The notes under the pieces are model-generated. The model made no database searches. It was not told where the DNA came from and saw only the letters and a list, made by a program, of their open reading frames with translations. A program made the translations under genes and the position numbers. From NCBI GenBank assembly GCA_030062745.1, contig CP099850.1, forward strand, positions 372,001 to 436,000: a stretch of DNA of 64,000 nucleotides, written 5' to 3'. The DNA comes from Capitulum mitella. Its lineage: Eukaryota > Arthropoda > Thecostraca > Pollicipedomorpha > Pollicipedidae. Positions 23,262 through 34,756 of this stretch are shown here, in pieces. How positions within the stretch are numbered: position 1 is the stretch's first letter; each line of letters opens with the position of its first letter.

Positions 23262-23905
23262 GGCGGTGGACTCTGGCCCGGCCCGGCCGTAGTCCGAGGA
23301 CCGCGCCGGCCGCCGACCACGTGTCCGTCACGTGACGCCGGCCGGGTGGCGGTCAGCTGGACGAACCTGGGCTGCTGCCGGTGGGCGGACAGGCGCGCTG
23401 CGACGACCCGGCGCTGACCTGAGGTCGGGTCAGATCGGGTCAGCGGAAACAGCGACGCGTGAATTGTCCGGCCTCTGAATCTGGTGGCTGCTGTGACCCG
23501 AGGTCAGGTCAGCGGAGACGTGGCATGTAATCTGTCCAGTGTGTTGATTCGGTTCTGTTCTTGACTGCGTAAAGAACTAGCGGATTGACGCCCAGAATGA
23601 TCCACTTGTGCGACAAACGACTTCGACGATACGGAAGCCAGTATTGGAAAACGGCTTGTTCCTGTGGATTGTGATTTGCATACACATACTGAGGTGCATT
23701 CATTGCATGCAGGCTAAGCGTTAAAAGTACTTTTGTGCTGTGTTAGATACTGGTGTGGTTATATTTTGAGCTTCCGCAGTTTTGTAGCCATCCTTTCAAA
23801 AGCATGGAGCACCAGACGTTACTTTACCGCAGGAAAAGGTGAAGTTTCGCTTCTGAATCCATGCATTCTTAGAAGAGAAATCGCCGAACCTTCGTTGCGT
23901 GTCTT

Positions 23906-23988
23906 TAACAAAATCCAACCAGTAGGTATCAGACGGCTTTTATCTAACAAAATCCAACCAGTAGGTATCAGAAGGCTTTTATCTAATT
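23906..23988. repeat. Two-copy 40-bp direct repeat
   Basis: AACAAAATCCAACCAGTAGG followed by TATCAGA.GGCTTTTATCT occurs twice in tandem with one mismatch, downstream of NFS1. Confidence 0.85.
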
Positions 23989-23994
23989 CGTGGA

Positions 23995-24000
23995 AATAAA
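23995..24000 (+). other. Candidate NFS1 polyadenylation signal
   Basis: An AATAAA hexamer about 730 nt after the NFS1 stop, in an AT-richer stretch. It is the nearest clear candidate I noticed, but its use is inferred. Confidence 0.35.
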
Positions 24001-24496
24001 CACCGTGTTAAATGTCCGCCTGCGCCCGGTAGAATTTGTTACGTAGAGTACAATATCGTATAGCCCTATTAGTTCTGAGATCTACAGGTTCAGAGAGAGG
24101 CGTAATGTCATCGTCCTGCGAGCGTCGCCGTGCCTGTGGTGCCGGTCCTGAGGCCTGCTGGGATTCCATCTCGTCTGTTCGACTCCAGTGTCAGTTGTTA
24201 GCGCTGTCGGCCCGTGGCCTTTCTCCCGTCAGTGGTGCGGAACGGGTCTCTGGCAGTCGTGTCGTCTGCATGAATGTGCCGGTGAATGAAACTACGGAAA
24301 CCGAGCTGTGTGTGAAAGGATGGTCTTGCCGTGTCGCCACTGAACAGAAAGTCACCTGTCGTGAAACGACTGAGCCTGTGTGGTTTCACTTCCGTTCTAA
24401 AATCATTGCGCAGGAGTCGTGCATGCTTTGAAAGTTGGGACATTTGAATTGAAACATATTATAAAAAACCCAAAACATCACATTGCATCGCAGGTT

Positions 24497-25821
24497 TTAA
24501 CACGCGCACTGAAAAGGAGGTCTTTTTCTGCTCCCCGCCTTTTTTCTTGAATATCTCGAGAACGGATCGGAGCTAGTTGCTGTTACTTTGTGACATTTAT
24601 GGCATTTCAGTAACTCGTCGATTGACGCAAAAAAAATCGAAAGTCGGCCTGAAATTTTTGAAGTTTCAGGCATTTTAAGACAAACATATAACGAAAACAA
24701 CGGTTGACGCTGACAGATGGGAACTTTGTGAAAGGACCAGCGTTCTACCTAACATTATCGTTTGAACACAGTCACGCGACATCATTCGGGCATAAGGATG
24801 GATGTATCAAGACCAAAGCCAGGGTCAATACGGATCAAGGACATCAAAGGTCAAGGTCAAACAGCTTGTTACCTGATCCAGATTTGCTGTGTAACATGTC
24901 GGTTTGTATGAAATATGCATTCAAAGACCCTAATAATAACACGTGTGCGCTCACTGATACGCTTACGTATACCAGGGTCAGTAAAGGTCAAAGTCATCAA
25001 AGTTTAAGGTCAAATATCTTGTGACTTGGTTCAAATTTGCTTTGAGACATGTCAATTTATATGAAATATGCATTCAAAGACCCTAATAAAAACATGTGTG
25101 CGCACATGGATACGCTTATATATACCAGGGTCATTTCAGGGCAAGGTCATCAAAGGTCAAGGGGCAACTATTTTGTGACCTAGTCTAGATTTGCTTTGCA
25201 ATATGTGGATTTGTATGAAATATGCATTCAAAGACCACAATAAAAACACGTTTAGCACATTGTTACTCGTATGTATACACATATGCATATACATGCATAC
25301 ATAAATATAAGTGCTGGAAGTGATCAGATGTACCGATGTTGGCTACCTTCACTGAAAATACGCCAAAAGATGCGTGTAGCGCCTTTATTTACACTCGAGC
25401 TATCCCGTGTTGCTCGAACTCTGGTCTGCAAAAAGATGAAAAAAATGACGGCATAGGTCATTGAACTGGTATGACCTAGACCCGAAATCCTGAGTCAAGA
25501 CGTTAGATGAATGGATATTGTCGTATTCCACGTTTTAATGTTCGAACAAACACCCTTTTCCTGTTTCCTTCGAAAAGTCGTACGGAATAGCCTGTACGGG
25601 CCGAGAAAGTGTCCAGAGTTGATCTTTTCGACCCCATTTGACCTTGAAGATATTGACCTAGGGTCATGAAGATTGCACGCAATGTAAATCTTTATGGCCC
25701 CACCCTGTCCATAAAATTCCATATCTCTAGCTCTTTCCGTTCCCTAGATCAGAGAGGGGCACTTTTGTGCCCCCTTCCACTGCGCGTTAGCGCGAAACCC
25801 CCTTCCCACTGCGCGGGTTAA
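24497..25821. mobile_element. Second TTAA-flanked element (piggyBac-like, diverged)
   Basis: TTAA at 24497-24500 and at 25818-25821 bound an AT-rich body. Inner ends are CACGCGCACTGAAAAGGAGG on the left and the complement of CCCGCGCAGTGGGAAGGGGG on the right, matching at about 15 of 20 positions. A further right-end-like copy ends at TTAA 25953-25956. The body has AAGGTCA words and a 153-bp tandem repeat. No transposase was seen. The weaker inverted repeats make this call less certain than for the element at 6.8 kb. Confidence 0.5.
24830..25300. repeat. 153-bp tandem repeat, three copies
   Basis: The landmark TATGAAATATGCATTCAAAG recurs at 24907, 25060 and 25214. Each unit also has AAGGTCA-type words and a TATACCAGGGTCA segment. 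Confidence 0.85.
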
Positions 25822-26616
25822 CAGTGGCGCTGGCAACATTAATAATCATCCAAAGCCTGCACTTTCTGGCGCATCTACAGTTTCTCTCTGTCACTTTTAT
25901 GTTTCTCCGCTTCCAGCGCTCGTTAATGCGAAACCCCTTTCCACTGCATGGGTTAAAACACCTTGACGTTCAAAAAGCAATCATGGATCAAGACGTTTCC
26001 ACGACGATTTCGGGGTACATACCGTCTCCAGGCCCCGAAATGAGTCCTTTGTGGTGGTAGGCTTTTGAAAAGACGTGCAAAATAGTCTACACACAAAATG
26101 ATGTAAAGTATTATCGATATATCGTAATGATGAATCACGTTAAATATTGGCAGGGGTCCGCTATCTAGGCAGAGAGGCATTTCGACTTCTTTGGCTACAT
26201 ATTTTACAAAAGCGGGCCGCAAGGTCTCGGGAGTACTTCGGCCGTGCTGCACTTCTTTTAGCTCAGGCTATGCACCGGGAGCAGTCTGGTCTGGCGGTCT
26301 GCCTGCACCGGGCGCCACAGGCCGATCGCCCTTCCCCGACCGGCCGCCGCGGGTCCCGAGCAGTCCCGGCCCTGCAGGCGCCGGTTTCCCGCTAATAGTC
26401 GACCATAGACGCAGGAATTGTTGCCCGAGGCCAAAATTGATGCATGAAACCACGGGCGCCGTCGCTAGGCGAACTTGAATCCGTTCTGGTATGCCCATCT
26501 AGCCGGCGCGCTGCACCTCCGTCGCTAAGTTACGTAACGCTCGACACCCAGGGGCTGGTTGGCGGACACGTCTAGCGACGTGCCCTCCGAAGGTCACGTA
26601 CCGCCGGTAATAGCGT

Positions 26617-26682
26617 GCCGATATACGTTTATGCATATCGGCATAAACATATCGGTACGGCATATGTTCATGCCGTACCGAT
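26617..26682. repeat. Cluster of perfect inverted repeats
   Basis: Two adjacent potential hairpins. GCCGATAT and ATATCGGC are separated by 10 nt (26617-26642). ATCGGTACGGCAT and ATGCCGTACCGAT are separated by 6 nt (26651-26682). Similar words (CCGGTAATAGCGTGCC and CCGGCAATAGCGCGCC) flank the pair. Function unknown. Confidence 0.75.
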
Positions 26683-28156
26683 ACCGGCAATAGCGCGCCA
26701 ATGCGTTTTGTGGCCCGCGATGTTTCATGGCGGCGTCATGGGGCTGTAAAACCCGCCGTTGCTGCGGAGAACGCCCGCCAGGTCCGTCGCGTCGACGGGC
26801 GCCGGGGCGCGCCAGCGCGCGGAGCGTTCACTGGCCGCTGAGGCTCGGTTACGGCGCGTCTGTCCTGCGGCCGTACATGGTAGCCTGCAGGGGTGGCGCC
26901 GACGCTGCCGGGAGAAGGCCCGTGCAGCTGCACGCTTGAGCATGTTCGGCAATGTTTACAGTCGGCGCGACATTTAAAGCAGGCCTCGAGACATGCATAA
27001 AACATTTGAAGTAGTCGCAGAGGTCGCCGCAGCAGCTGTGTGCGCCTTCTACGGAGAGGTCGGACCTCGGTACGGCTGCTCTCCGCGTTCATCACCGTTC
27101 TGAAACGCTAGGGCATATTTATAGCCCGTGCATAGCAAATATAGCAAAACACGAGCCGTGGGACCTGCAGAGAACAGTCGAGATGGGCGCAGACATTGCG
27201 GCAGCGTGCTCCTACGAAGAGGGCGAGCCTTAAAAGCGTTTCAGTTCCCGTTCGGCGTCGAGGAATTTCCCTCGCCGTCGGCGCCGGTTCTGTGCCCTCT
27301 GCCACTGCGACGACGGCGCTCAGTACACCGGGCTGCCGACATGGCCTGCCGGGCGGCTGGCGGCTCTGTGTCGAGCCTGGCGCAGCCCGTGACATCATCG
27401 ACCAGCCGCAGCCTGCACATGAGCGGCCGCTGCTGCTGCGGCGGTCCTTCGGCGGTGTTCGGCGCCCCGCCGCGCATGCAGGTCTGTTTGGATGTGAATG
27501 CCTGCAGCCAGGAGAACGGATCGAAGGTGCAGTGAACAATGGCCAGCGTGGCGGTCTCTGAACTGGGTTTGGAGGCGTCAGCAACATTTTCTTGCTGGGA
27601 TTGACACTTGCAACGCCAAAGGTTTGTTTTGGGAGGTTTTAAGCACAGCGAAGCTGCTTCTTGCTTCGTTTGCTATGTTGCATGCTGCGATGGCTGCACC
27701 ACAGCCAAGATCAGTAAACAAGGACAGAAATGTTGATGCAGTAGCCGTGTCAAAGCCTTCCACGAAGTAAGATTATGACATTGTAAAAGTGAAAATACAC
27801 CTTTTTTTGCGTATATGATCGGTCCTGAGGAAAGACAAATTGCCCCACTTCCCAAATTTGAACCGCATGTTATGGGATTCGTGTTCGATTCTCCCCGAGA
27901 ACAAAATTAATCCCGTTTATTCAGGTGGACAACCGTCGTTGCAAGTATGCGGTATGCGGAACTTAGGTGAACTGAGTTATGTCAAAGAATTTTAAATCAA
28001 GTAGCAAACATCTGGGACAGTCGATGCTTCCTCATCACTGACACCCCCCCCCCCCTTCCGGCACTGGCAGATTTATCTCTCCGGCATTTCATTCACCGGA
28101 GACACTTCCAACCAACTCTGCATTGAACGACCGAAGCCAATGACCCGTTTGCGTTG

Positions 28157-28718
28157 TCAAGTTGGTTTGGCAATTACATGTCGGGCGGCCCTCTCTGACT
28201 GATCAGGGAGCAGTGGAGGTTTGAGGGGGGTGTGGTCTTGGTCATTGTGATGGCCAGAGGAGTGATCCTGCTCAGACGAGCAGTGGAGGTCGGGGGTGCG
28301 GGCCGGTTCACTGTTATGGTCCTGATCGGAGGTGCGGTCTGGGTCACTATCATGCTCCCGGTCCGAGGTATAGACCAGTTCGGAGGCCAGGCTCGGTCCG
28401 GCCAGTAGTCGCCCAGACCACTGTCCGCCGGTCACTCTCTGCACTCTGGGCCGACACGTGCACAATGCACACGCCCGCCAATCCGCCAGCTCGCCTGTCG
28501 AACCGTCCGACAGTGGTAACCAAAGCAGCGATGTCCGACGAGCCGTTGCCATGAATACGGCGATCAATCAAGTCGGATATTCTTTCGTGGAAGGCAGTAG
28601 TTGTGTTTAGCTCGCCGTGTATACTGTCTAGCATCTCGGTTTTGTAATCTTCCACTGCCGCCCGCTGATCTTCCACATAAAAACAAAGTAAAAACGATGT
28701 TCCAGGGATAGCAAGCAA
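28157..28718 (-). other. Unassigned open reading region
   Basis: A 122-codon frame (28,718-28,350) has mixed, protein-like composition (VEDQRAAVEDYKTEMLDSIH, ISDLIDRRIHGN). Another frame downstream carries three acidic repeats of about 12 codons. I do not recognise it. It could be an exon or a transposon remnant. Confidence 0.25.
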
Positions 28719-29317
28719 GATGTTTCAGTTTCATTTTCTGCTTCTCGGAGGAGTAAAAAGAAGTCGGTATGTTTATTGGTTGCTTTATTTAATACACTTT
28801 TCCAGCGCCGGAAATGCAGGCTTTGTCATGTGAAAGTAGTCTGTCGACGTAAATGGAATGTTGATGGCTTCATCAATTAGGCCACGTCAAATGGATTCGT
28901 CCATTCCTCGGTGCGACCGCGCAGACCGCAAACATCGAGCCAGAGGGCACGAGGCCGGCAAACATGCCCGACATCGGAATGTGTATGCGTGTGCGCCAGG
29001 CGATCGGATGCGACGCACGCGCTGTCAGTGGCGTTGGCCTGGTTTCGGCACGGCGCGCGCCAAGCTTGTGTTGCTCTTCACAGCCAAACACACCGCGCCA
29101 GAACCGTGGCTCGCCACTGCATTGTACTAGTGTCACACACAACAGAAAATAACGCGAGGTATCATGGAGCGCGCGCCTAGTCCGTCCGGCGGATCCTCCG
29201 CCGTATGAGTCTGCTCTCGCAATAAATAAAAACCATGATTGGCACTGCACCGGCGCGCTGGTCCGATGCAGCCTCGCTGTGGCGCCCAGCCGGGCTGCGG
29301 CGCTCAGAACGGCGCCG

Positions 29318-29356
29318 TTGAGCTGAGCTGGGCTGAGCTGAGCTGAGCTGAGCTGC
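29318..29356. repeat. CTGAG pentanucleotide repeat
   Basis: About seven slightly imperfect GAGCT/GCTGA units. Confidence 0.85.
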
Positions 29357-29535
29357 GGCTGAGGCGCGGCTGACTGTTGGCTGAACAAGCTGAACCGCCG
29401 TCCAGCGGCCGGCGGGCGCCGCCTCTGTCCTGCGCGACCCGCAGACAAGACCCCGGCCATCCCTGAGTACATCCCGCTCGTCTCCTCTCCTCACCGGACT
29501 CTCCTGCTCCTGCTGCTGCTCCTTCTCCTCCTCAT

Positions 29536-29536
<1 letters not shown>

Positions 29537-29574
<38 letters not shown>
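29537..29574 (-). repeat. CGG trinucleotide run abutting the stop codon
   Basis: About twelve CGG units (minus sense) begin right after the TGA of the cytochrome b5-like gene, so they would lie in its 3' UTR. Confidence 0.9.
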
Positions 29575-29575
<1 letters not shown>

Positions 29576-29919
29576 CACTTGGTCCACATGCACTCGTGGG
29601 CGGCCAGCACGCCCACCTGGTATTGGCGCATGGCTTCGGCGGCGGCCGGCGAGTGGCCGACGCCGCGGAACGCGTTGGTCGCGTCGCGGCCGGCGTTCTC
29701 CAGCAGAATGTCGGCGCCGCCCGGGTGCAGGCGCAGGAACCGCGTCACGTCGTACACCCGGTCGTAGAGCACCACCCAGCAGTCGTCCGGCCAGCAGTGG
29801 TCGGCCACCTGGGCCAGCGTGAAGGCGGGCGGCGCGGCGGCCGGCCGCACCCGGCCCGGCTCGCCCAGCGCCGAGAGGCCCAGCAGCGCCGACAGCGTGT
29901 CCAGCGTCGAGACGGCCAT
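29575..29919 (-). CDS. Small soluble cytochrome b5-like heme protein
   Basis: 114 codons. The cytochrome b5 fold is clear from FTLAQVADHC, DDCWVVLYDRVYDVTRFL, the first heme ligand in LHPGG, AGRDATNAFRGVGHS with the second axial histidine, and QYQVGVL. No C-terminal membrane anchor follows, as the protein ends HECMWTK, so a soluble electron carrier is inferred. I start at ATG 29919-29917. Twelve nt upstream of it lies a good acceptor (GCGCCCCAG), so a 5' UTR exon probably exists farther right. The open frame upstream of that acceptor (to 30,087) consists of degenerate 51-bp intronic repeats. The stop codon abuts a CGG repeat. Confidence 0.85.
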
Positions 29920-31279
29920 CTGCAGCACCTGGGGCGCGACGGTCGGGTCACAGGGCGGCACGGGTGGAGGGCGGACGTGTGTCGCACACCGGTTCGGGGC
30001 GCAGGGCAGCATACGCCTCGGTCGGACACGCGTCACGCACCAGTGCGGGTCACACGCTGGCGCAGGTCGCGGCCTGGGGCATGCCACTCAAGGATGCGGT
30101 CCACGGGGTGGCACAGGGCGTACAGCGACACTCAAAATGGTACAGGCAACATCTGCAGAGGACGAACTACCAGACGGCACGGCTAGGTCGCATATGTGTA
30201 TGCATGCGCGGCGTGTACGGCACGGTATGCACGGTACTTTTGTTCGGCTATAGGTATCTCGCACAGTTAAACGGGCAACATACCGAGGCACGTCAGAAAC
30301 CCACGCCGATCACGGTCTGGCATATGCTAAGGGCTGGCACAAATCACACTCTGACGCACGCCAATCTTGCCAGTAACAGTCCGGCACAGGCCAGAGGGTG
30401 ATGCGGGCCACTTCACGATAAGGCCACGGGCCGACAGGCAGATACGAAAACTGCTGTCTTTCGAAACATCTCGAACCAGGTCACCCGCTTCCGCCTGCAC
30501 CAGGACATACGCCGCGCCTCGCGACGTCTACCAGACGTGGTCGCGGGTGCAGCGGCCGACCAGTGACGTCATACTCCGGGGCGACGTGCCGGCGCTTTGT
30601 GCCGCCTGTTGCCGGGTGTTCTGGGCGCCGGCCGCACGGTGGCAGCGCTGCCGACTGTTCCAGACGCCAGCTGTTCGAGAGCTCCGCCAGCTCCGGCAGG
30701 TCTCGGGGGGGGAGGTACTTCTACTGCACCAGACTGGTGTCCAGACCAAGCGGGGGGGGGGGGGAAGCTACTCAAACTCACCTGCTTTTTCGAGGAATGC
30801 TCGCCGACGGTTTCAGCCATTCCCTGAGTCATTGCTGCTCTCTGTGTGGTATCCGGTCTGCAAGGGACGAGTCCATCAACATTCAGTACGCGCTGCGTTA
30901 CGCGATGTGGCACAGTCAGGCACTTGGTCGTTACACCCTCACGGTTGTCCGAGCACGTTTCGACGTGAGTCAGCCGCTTACCGGCGAGACCCAGCGAGCG
31001 CTGAGTCAGCGTTGCCACGCGTCTGCCGAGCGGGAATCATGACGGGACAGCGGGACGTCCCGCACACAACTGGTGACCACGCCAGTCCGCGCAGCCCCGG
31101 GGCACGTGCCCCCGTGACCCAGGACGCTGCCTGGCCAGCGCTTCAACTCAGACCCTGGCATGGTCTGGCGGAGGGGTCCGACAAGCGGGGCCCAGCACCG
31201 CTCTTGCCCGCAGCCAGACAGAGACGAGTCCATCGGACCGCTCACTGGACGGCCGGCTCGTCAAGGAATGGACGGGCTC

Positions 31280-32016
31280 CGACTGTCAGGATGTGCGGTG
31301 GTCCGCGGGCTGAAACCGTCAGGATGTGCGGTGGTCCGCGGACTGTGACCGTCAGGGTGTGCGGTGGTCCATAGGCTGTGACCGTCAGGGTGTGCGGCGG
31401 TCCATAGGCTGTGACCGTCAGGGTGTGCGGCGGTCCGCGGGCTGTGACCGTCAGGGTGTGCGGCGGTCCATAGGCTGTGACCGTCAGGGTGTGCGGTGGT
31501 CCATAGGCTGTGACCGTCAGGGTGTGCGGCGGTCCGCGGACTGTGACCGTCAGGGTGTGCGGCGGTCCGCGGGCTGTGACCGTCAGGGCGTGCGGTGGTC
31601 CGCGGACTGTGACCGTCAGGGCGTGCGGTGGTCCATAGGCTGTGACCGTCAGGGTGTGCGGCGGTCCATAGGCTGTGACCGTCAGGGCGTGCGGCGGTCC
31701 GCGGACTGTGACCGTCAGGGTGTGCGGTGGTCCGCGGGCTGTGACCGTCAGGGCGTGCGGTGGTCCGCGGACTGTGACCGTCAGGGTGTGCGGTGGTCCG
31801 CGGACTGTGACCGTCAGGGTGTGCGGTGGTCCGCGGACTGTGACCGTCAGGGTGTGCGGCGGTCCATAGGCTGTGACCGTCAGGGTGTGCGGCGGTCCAT
31901 AGGCTGTGACCGTCAGGGTGTGCGGTGGTCCGCGGACTGTGACCGTCAGGGTGTGCGGTGGTCCGCGGGCTGTGACCGTCAGGGTGTGCGGTGGTCCGCG
32001 GGCTGTGACCGTCAGG
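31280..32016. repeat. 33-bp minisatellite, about 22 copies
   Basis: Units of GTCAGGGTGTGCGGTGGTCC plus CGCGGACTGTGACC or ATAGGCTGTGACC, in two main variant forms. Exactly 33 bp keeps frames open on both strands, giving a spurious 307-residue frame. The array ends CCGTCAG|GTAAAC, which is donor-like, but no exon could be recognised beside it. Confidence 0.9.
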
Positions 32017-32829
32017 TAAACGCTCGTTTGGCCGGCGATGCAAGGTCCGGCCGCTCTCCGGTCGCTGGGTCAAGGAGCCCATAAAGCCGCGATCGCCGCC
32101 CGCACAAACAACGCGACCCGCCGCTGCAGGCGCTGAGAGACAGCCAGCAGCGCCGGGCGCCGGTGACTCCGCCGGAGGAGGCACTCAGTCATCCGAACAT
32201 CGATCTGACCAGCGCATGCGCAGCGTGACACGTGGTTTTAAAACTTCTTGTCGTGGGGCAATACGAGAGCCAGGTACGCTTGTGTTGAGAAAAGGAACGA
32301 GCGAAAGCATGTCTTTGTTGTTTTTTTCATCGTAAAGTGGGGCCGAAGGCTACGTATGCTGTTGCTTCACTCGATGGTCTAATCGCCGCCCGTCCTTGAG
32401 AGAGTAATGACGAGTTCGGACGGTAACCAAGACGTTAAACTGGCCTCTAAAATAGAACTATTATCCAACACATACCTTAAACTTTCTTGACCGAGGCTGC
32501 CTTCATTCGGGCCGGCCTGAAGGGTTGCCCGGTTTCCGGCTTACTTACTTAATAAGGTTTTCTTAATTTAATTTGTCTTATTCATCACGTTTCCCTTTGT
32601 TGGAGAAAACTCGGTGATTCTTTGGCCGTCCTTAGCATTCGTGGACGTCCGAAAACGATTATTTCAAACAGCAAAAGTCAATCACAGTAGACGTCAGCCT
32701 CCCAGCAGCCAAACAAGAATCTGAAGTTGTATAGCATTGCGCGACTAACATCATCCACAGCCAAGAACACACCATCCCAGCACGTTCATTCTCTCACTTT
32801 CGCACGCACTCGTCGTCTCCCTGCCCGCT

Positions 32830-33330
32830 CCCTCACTACCACTGACCTGTCGTCACGAGTGAGGTGAGCTCCAGAGGCGGGAAGCTGGACGCCTGACGAT
32901 CCACCTCGGCGGCGGAGACGACGGTCTGTGTACTGCGGCGCTGACAGGACCAGGCCGTCTCTCCTCGACGGGCGGCGGGCGGAGCTCCGTCTCGGCGCGT
33001 CCCGGCCGGCGCCTGTCCGCGTCACGGCGTCACGTCACGCCCGGGCGGCGACTGGCGACCGACTGACGAGCGGCGCCGTCACCGGGCCGGCCGGGGGCCC
33101 GGCGGCGGCGGCCGCCACCGATTGGCCTCCGCCGGGCCGCCGCCGCGCGCCCATTGGCCGGCCCGGTGGGTTTGGTGGCGTGATGTCGGTCCTGTTTACT
33201 ACGTCGAGTTTACACGCGAGGACGGTGCGGCTGTCCCCCGCCCCCGAGGACATGGTCGCGCCGCGTGACGTCATCTCACCCTCACGGCTTCCCCAGGGCC
33301 ATGCGGGCTCCGTACAGGCGCACCTCCGGC
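32830..33330. promoter_or_regulatory. CpG-rich block, possible promoter
   Basis: Dense CG dinucleotides between the cytochrome b5-like gene and TDRD12. It could be the promoter of the cytochrome b5-like gene, whose 5' exon is missing from the visible model. This rests on composition alone. Confidence 0.3.
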
Positions 33331-34522
33331 CGCCCGTTCCGGCACAGGCAGGCCGATGTTCCGCTTCCTGCTGCACCTGCCCATTGGTACTGGTCTCACG
33401 CCACCCTGGGAACCAGGCGGCGACCGACCGGAACCGGACTAGGGACTTCATGGACCGAGGCTCGCCTCGGCTGCCGAGCCGTCTCGCTAAGCCGAAATTT
33501 ACCGCGACTGATCTCTGCAGTGTGCCGGGACCAGAGCGGAACAGACAACAGCACGAACAGAACAGAACGGGCCAGAGCAGAACGCCATCTGTCTGGAGCG
33601 CCGCGTCCGACTTACCAATTTCCGGCGAAGAGCGGAGTCTGTGGGGAGTTCCCAGACCGCCGCCCTTGTGTACAGGCCTCACGGTACTGACAAACTGACT
33701 GGTTTGTGTCCTGGCCAGAAGCATCGGCCTCCGGATATTTCCGAGAGCTACCATTCTGCTCCGCTGACTGGGACAAGCTGCTCGTGTTCTCCGATATTTC
33801 CGATTATACGTCTAATTAGCTGTCTCCGTAGCCGTGTGCGAAAGCCAGGGACCATTTTCGGGCCAGTGTTCACTGGAAAAAATTGATGAAAGATTCCACT
33901 GGCGACAGAGTTCACGTGCTCAGCGCACAAAACCGCCAGGCGACTGGTAAGCCACGTTCTGGTCACATCACGTCGACTGGCAGAAAGAGCGCGTTTCGGC
34001 AAAAATGTATTAACGACTTTCTCTGCTCACTTGAAACGACAGGGCTACCCACCCACAATGGAGGCAACCAAACTCCCACATGGCATCCCGGACAGGACAC
34101 CGAAGCATCACAACACGGAACACATGCGCGCTACCACGCTACACTAACAGAACGCACAGTACGAAACGGCCCACGATGGTGGAACCATCACAAAGAAAAA
34201 CTGCTTGGACCGCGGTTACACTCGAAGGACTGCATTAAGGCAAACAGTCGGCATCGGGTCTCTCTGTGGATGAGACCACACCCAAAAATGCACGAACAAG
34301 GGGTTAATACCGACATACCATCCTGCACTGGCAACACGAAAATTGATGCAGAGGTCGGCAGGGTCATGCGCTCTGACCACCTCCAATTGCAGGCCAGAAC
34401 AATTCCGCGATGCCACCGTCAGCATCCCCCGTTCTCCCGTCACGGCCGGCGGGTCCCAGTGTCGGCACCCTCCGCCGCCGGTCGGTGGGCGTCCGTCCCC
34501 GGCCGGCCTCGGCGCCGCCCTC

Positions 34523-34756
34523 TCACAGGCCGTCCGGCTCGGCGGCGGCCCAGCTGTCGGGCTGCAGCAGGTCGCGCACCGTCTCCGGGTGGAGCGCCAG
34601 CTCGGTGGGGCCCAGGTCGTGCGCCGTGTCGTTCTCGCTGTCGGACGAGCTCTCGCTGAGCCGGGTGGCGGCCGAGGGGCGGCCCGGGCGGCGCCGGCCG
34701 CCCCCGCCGCAGCGCCTCCACCGGCGCCGGCAGCGACTCCGGCGCCGAGATCGGCT
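34523..34756 (-). CDS. TDRD12: TDRD12 exon 34, terminal (frame uncertain)
   Basis: The acidic frame (ATRLSESSSDSENDTAHDLG to AAEPDGL, stop at 34523) looks like a real C-terminus, but phase 1 from exon 33 selects another frame that starts PISAPESLPAPVEALRRG and runs arginine-rich to about 34,440. A missed short intron or a sequence indel could explain this. Confidence 0.55.
   Translation of the reverse strand, partial: SRSRRRSRCRRRWRRCGGGGRRRPGRPSAATRLSESSSDSENDTAHDLGPTELALHPETVRDLLQPDSWAAAEPDGL

Noticed and set aside
29920-30087. N-terminal extension of the cytochrome b5-like protein
   Set aside because: The frame is a degenerate 51-bp repeat rich in C, P and R, ending at a good splice acceptor just before the chosen ATG.
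31261-32184. A 307-codon minus-strand frame rich in DGHSPRTTAHP repeats
   Set aside because: It comes from a 33-bp minisatellite whose frames are open on both strands. There is no flanking gene signal.
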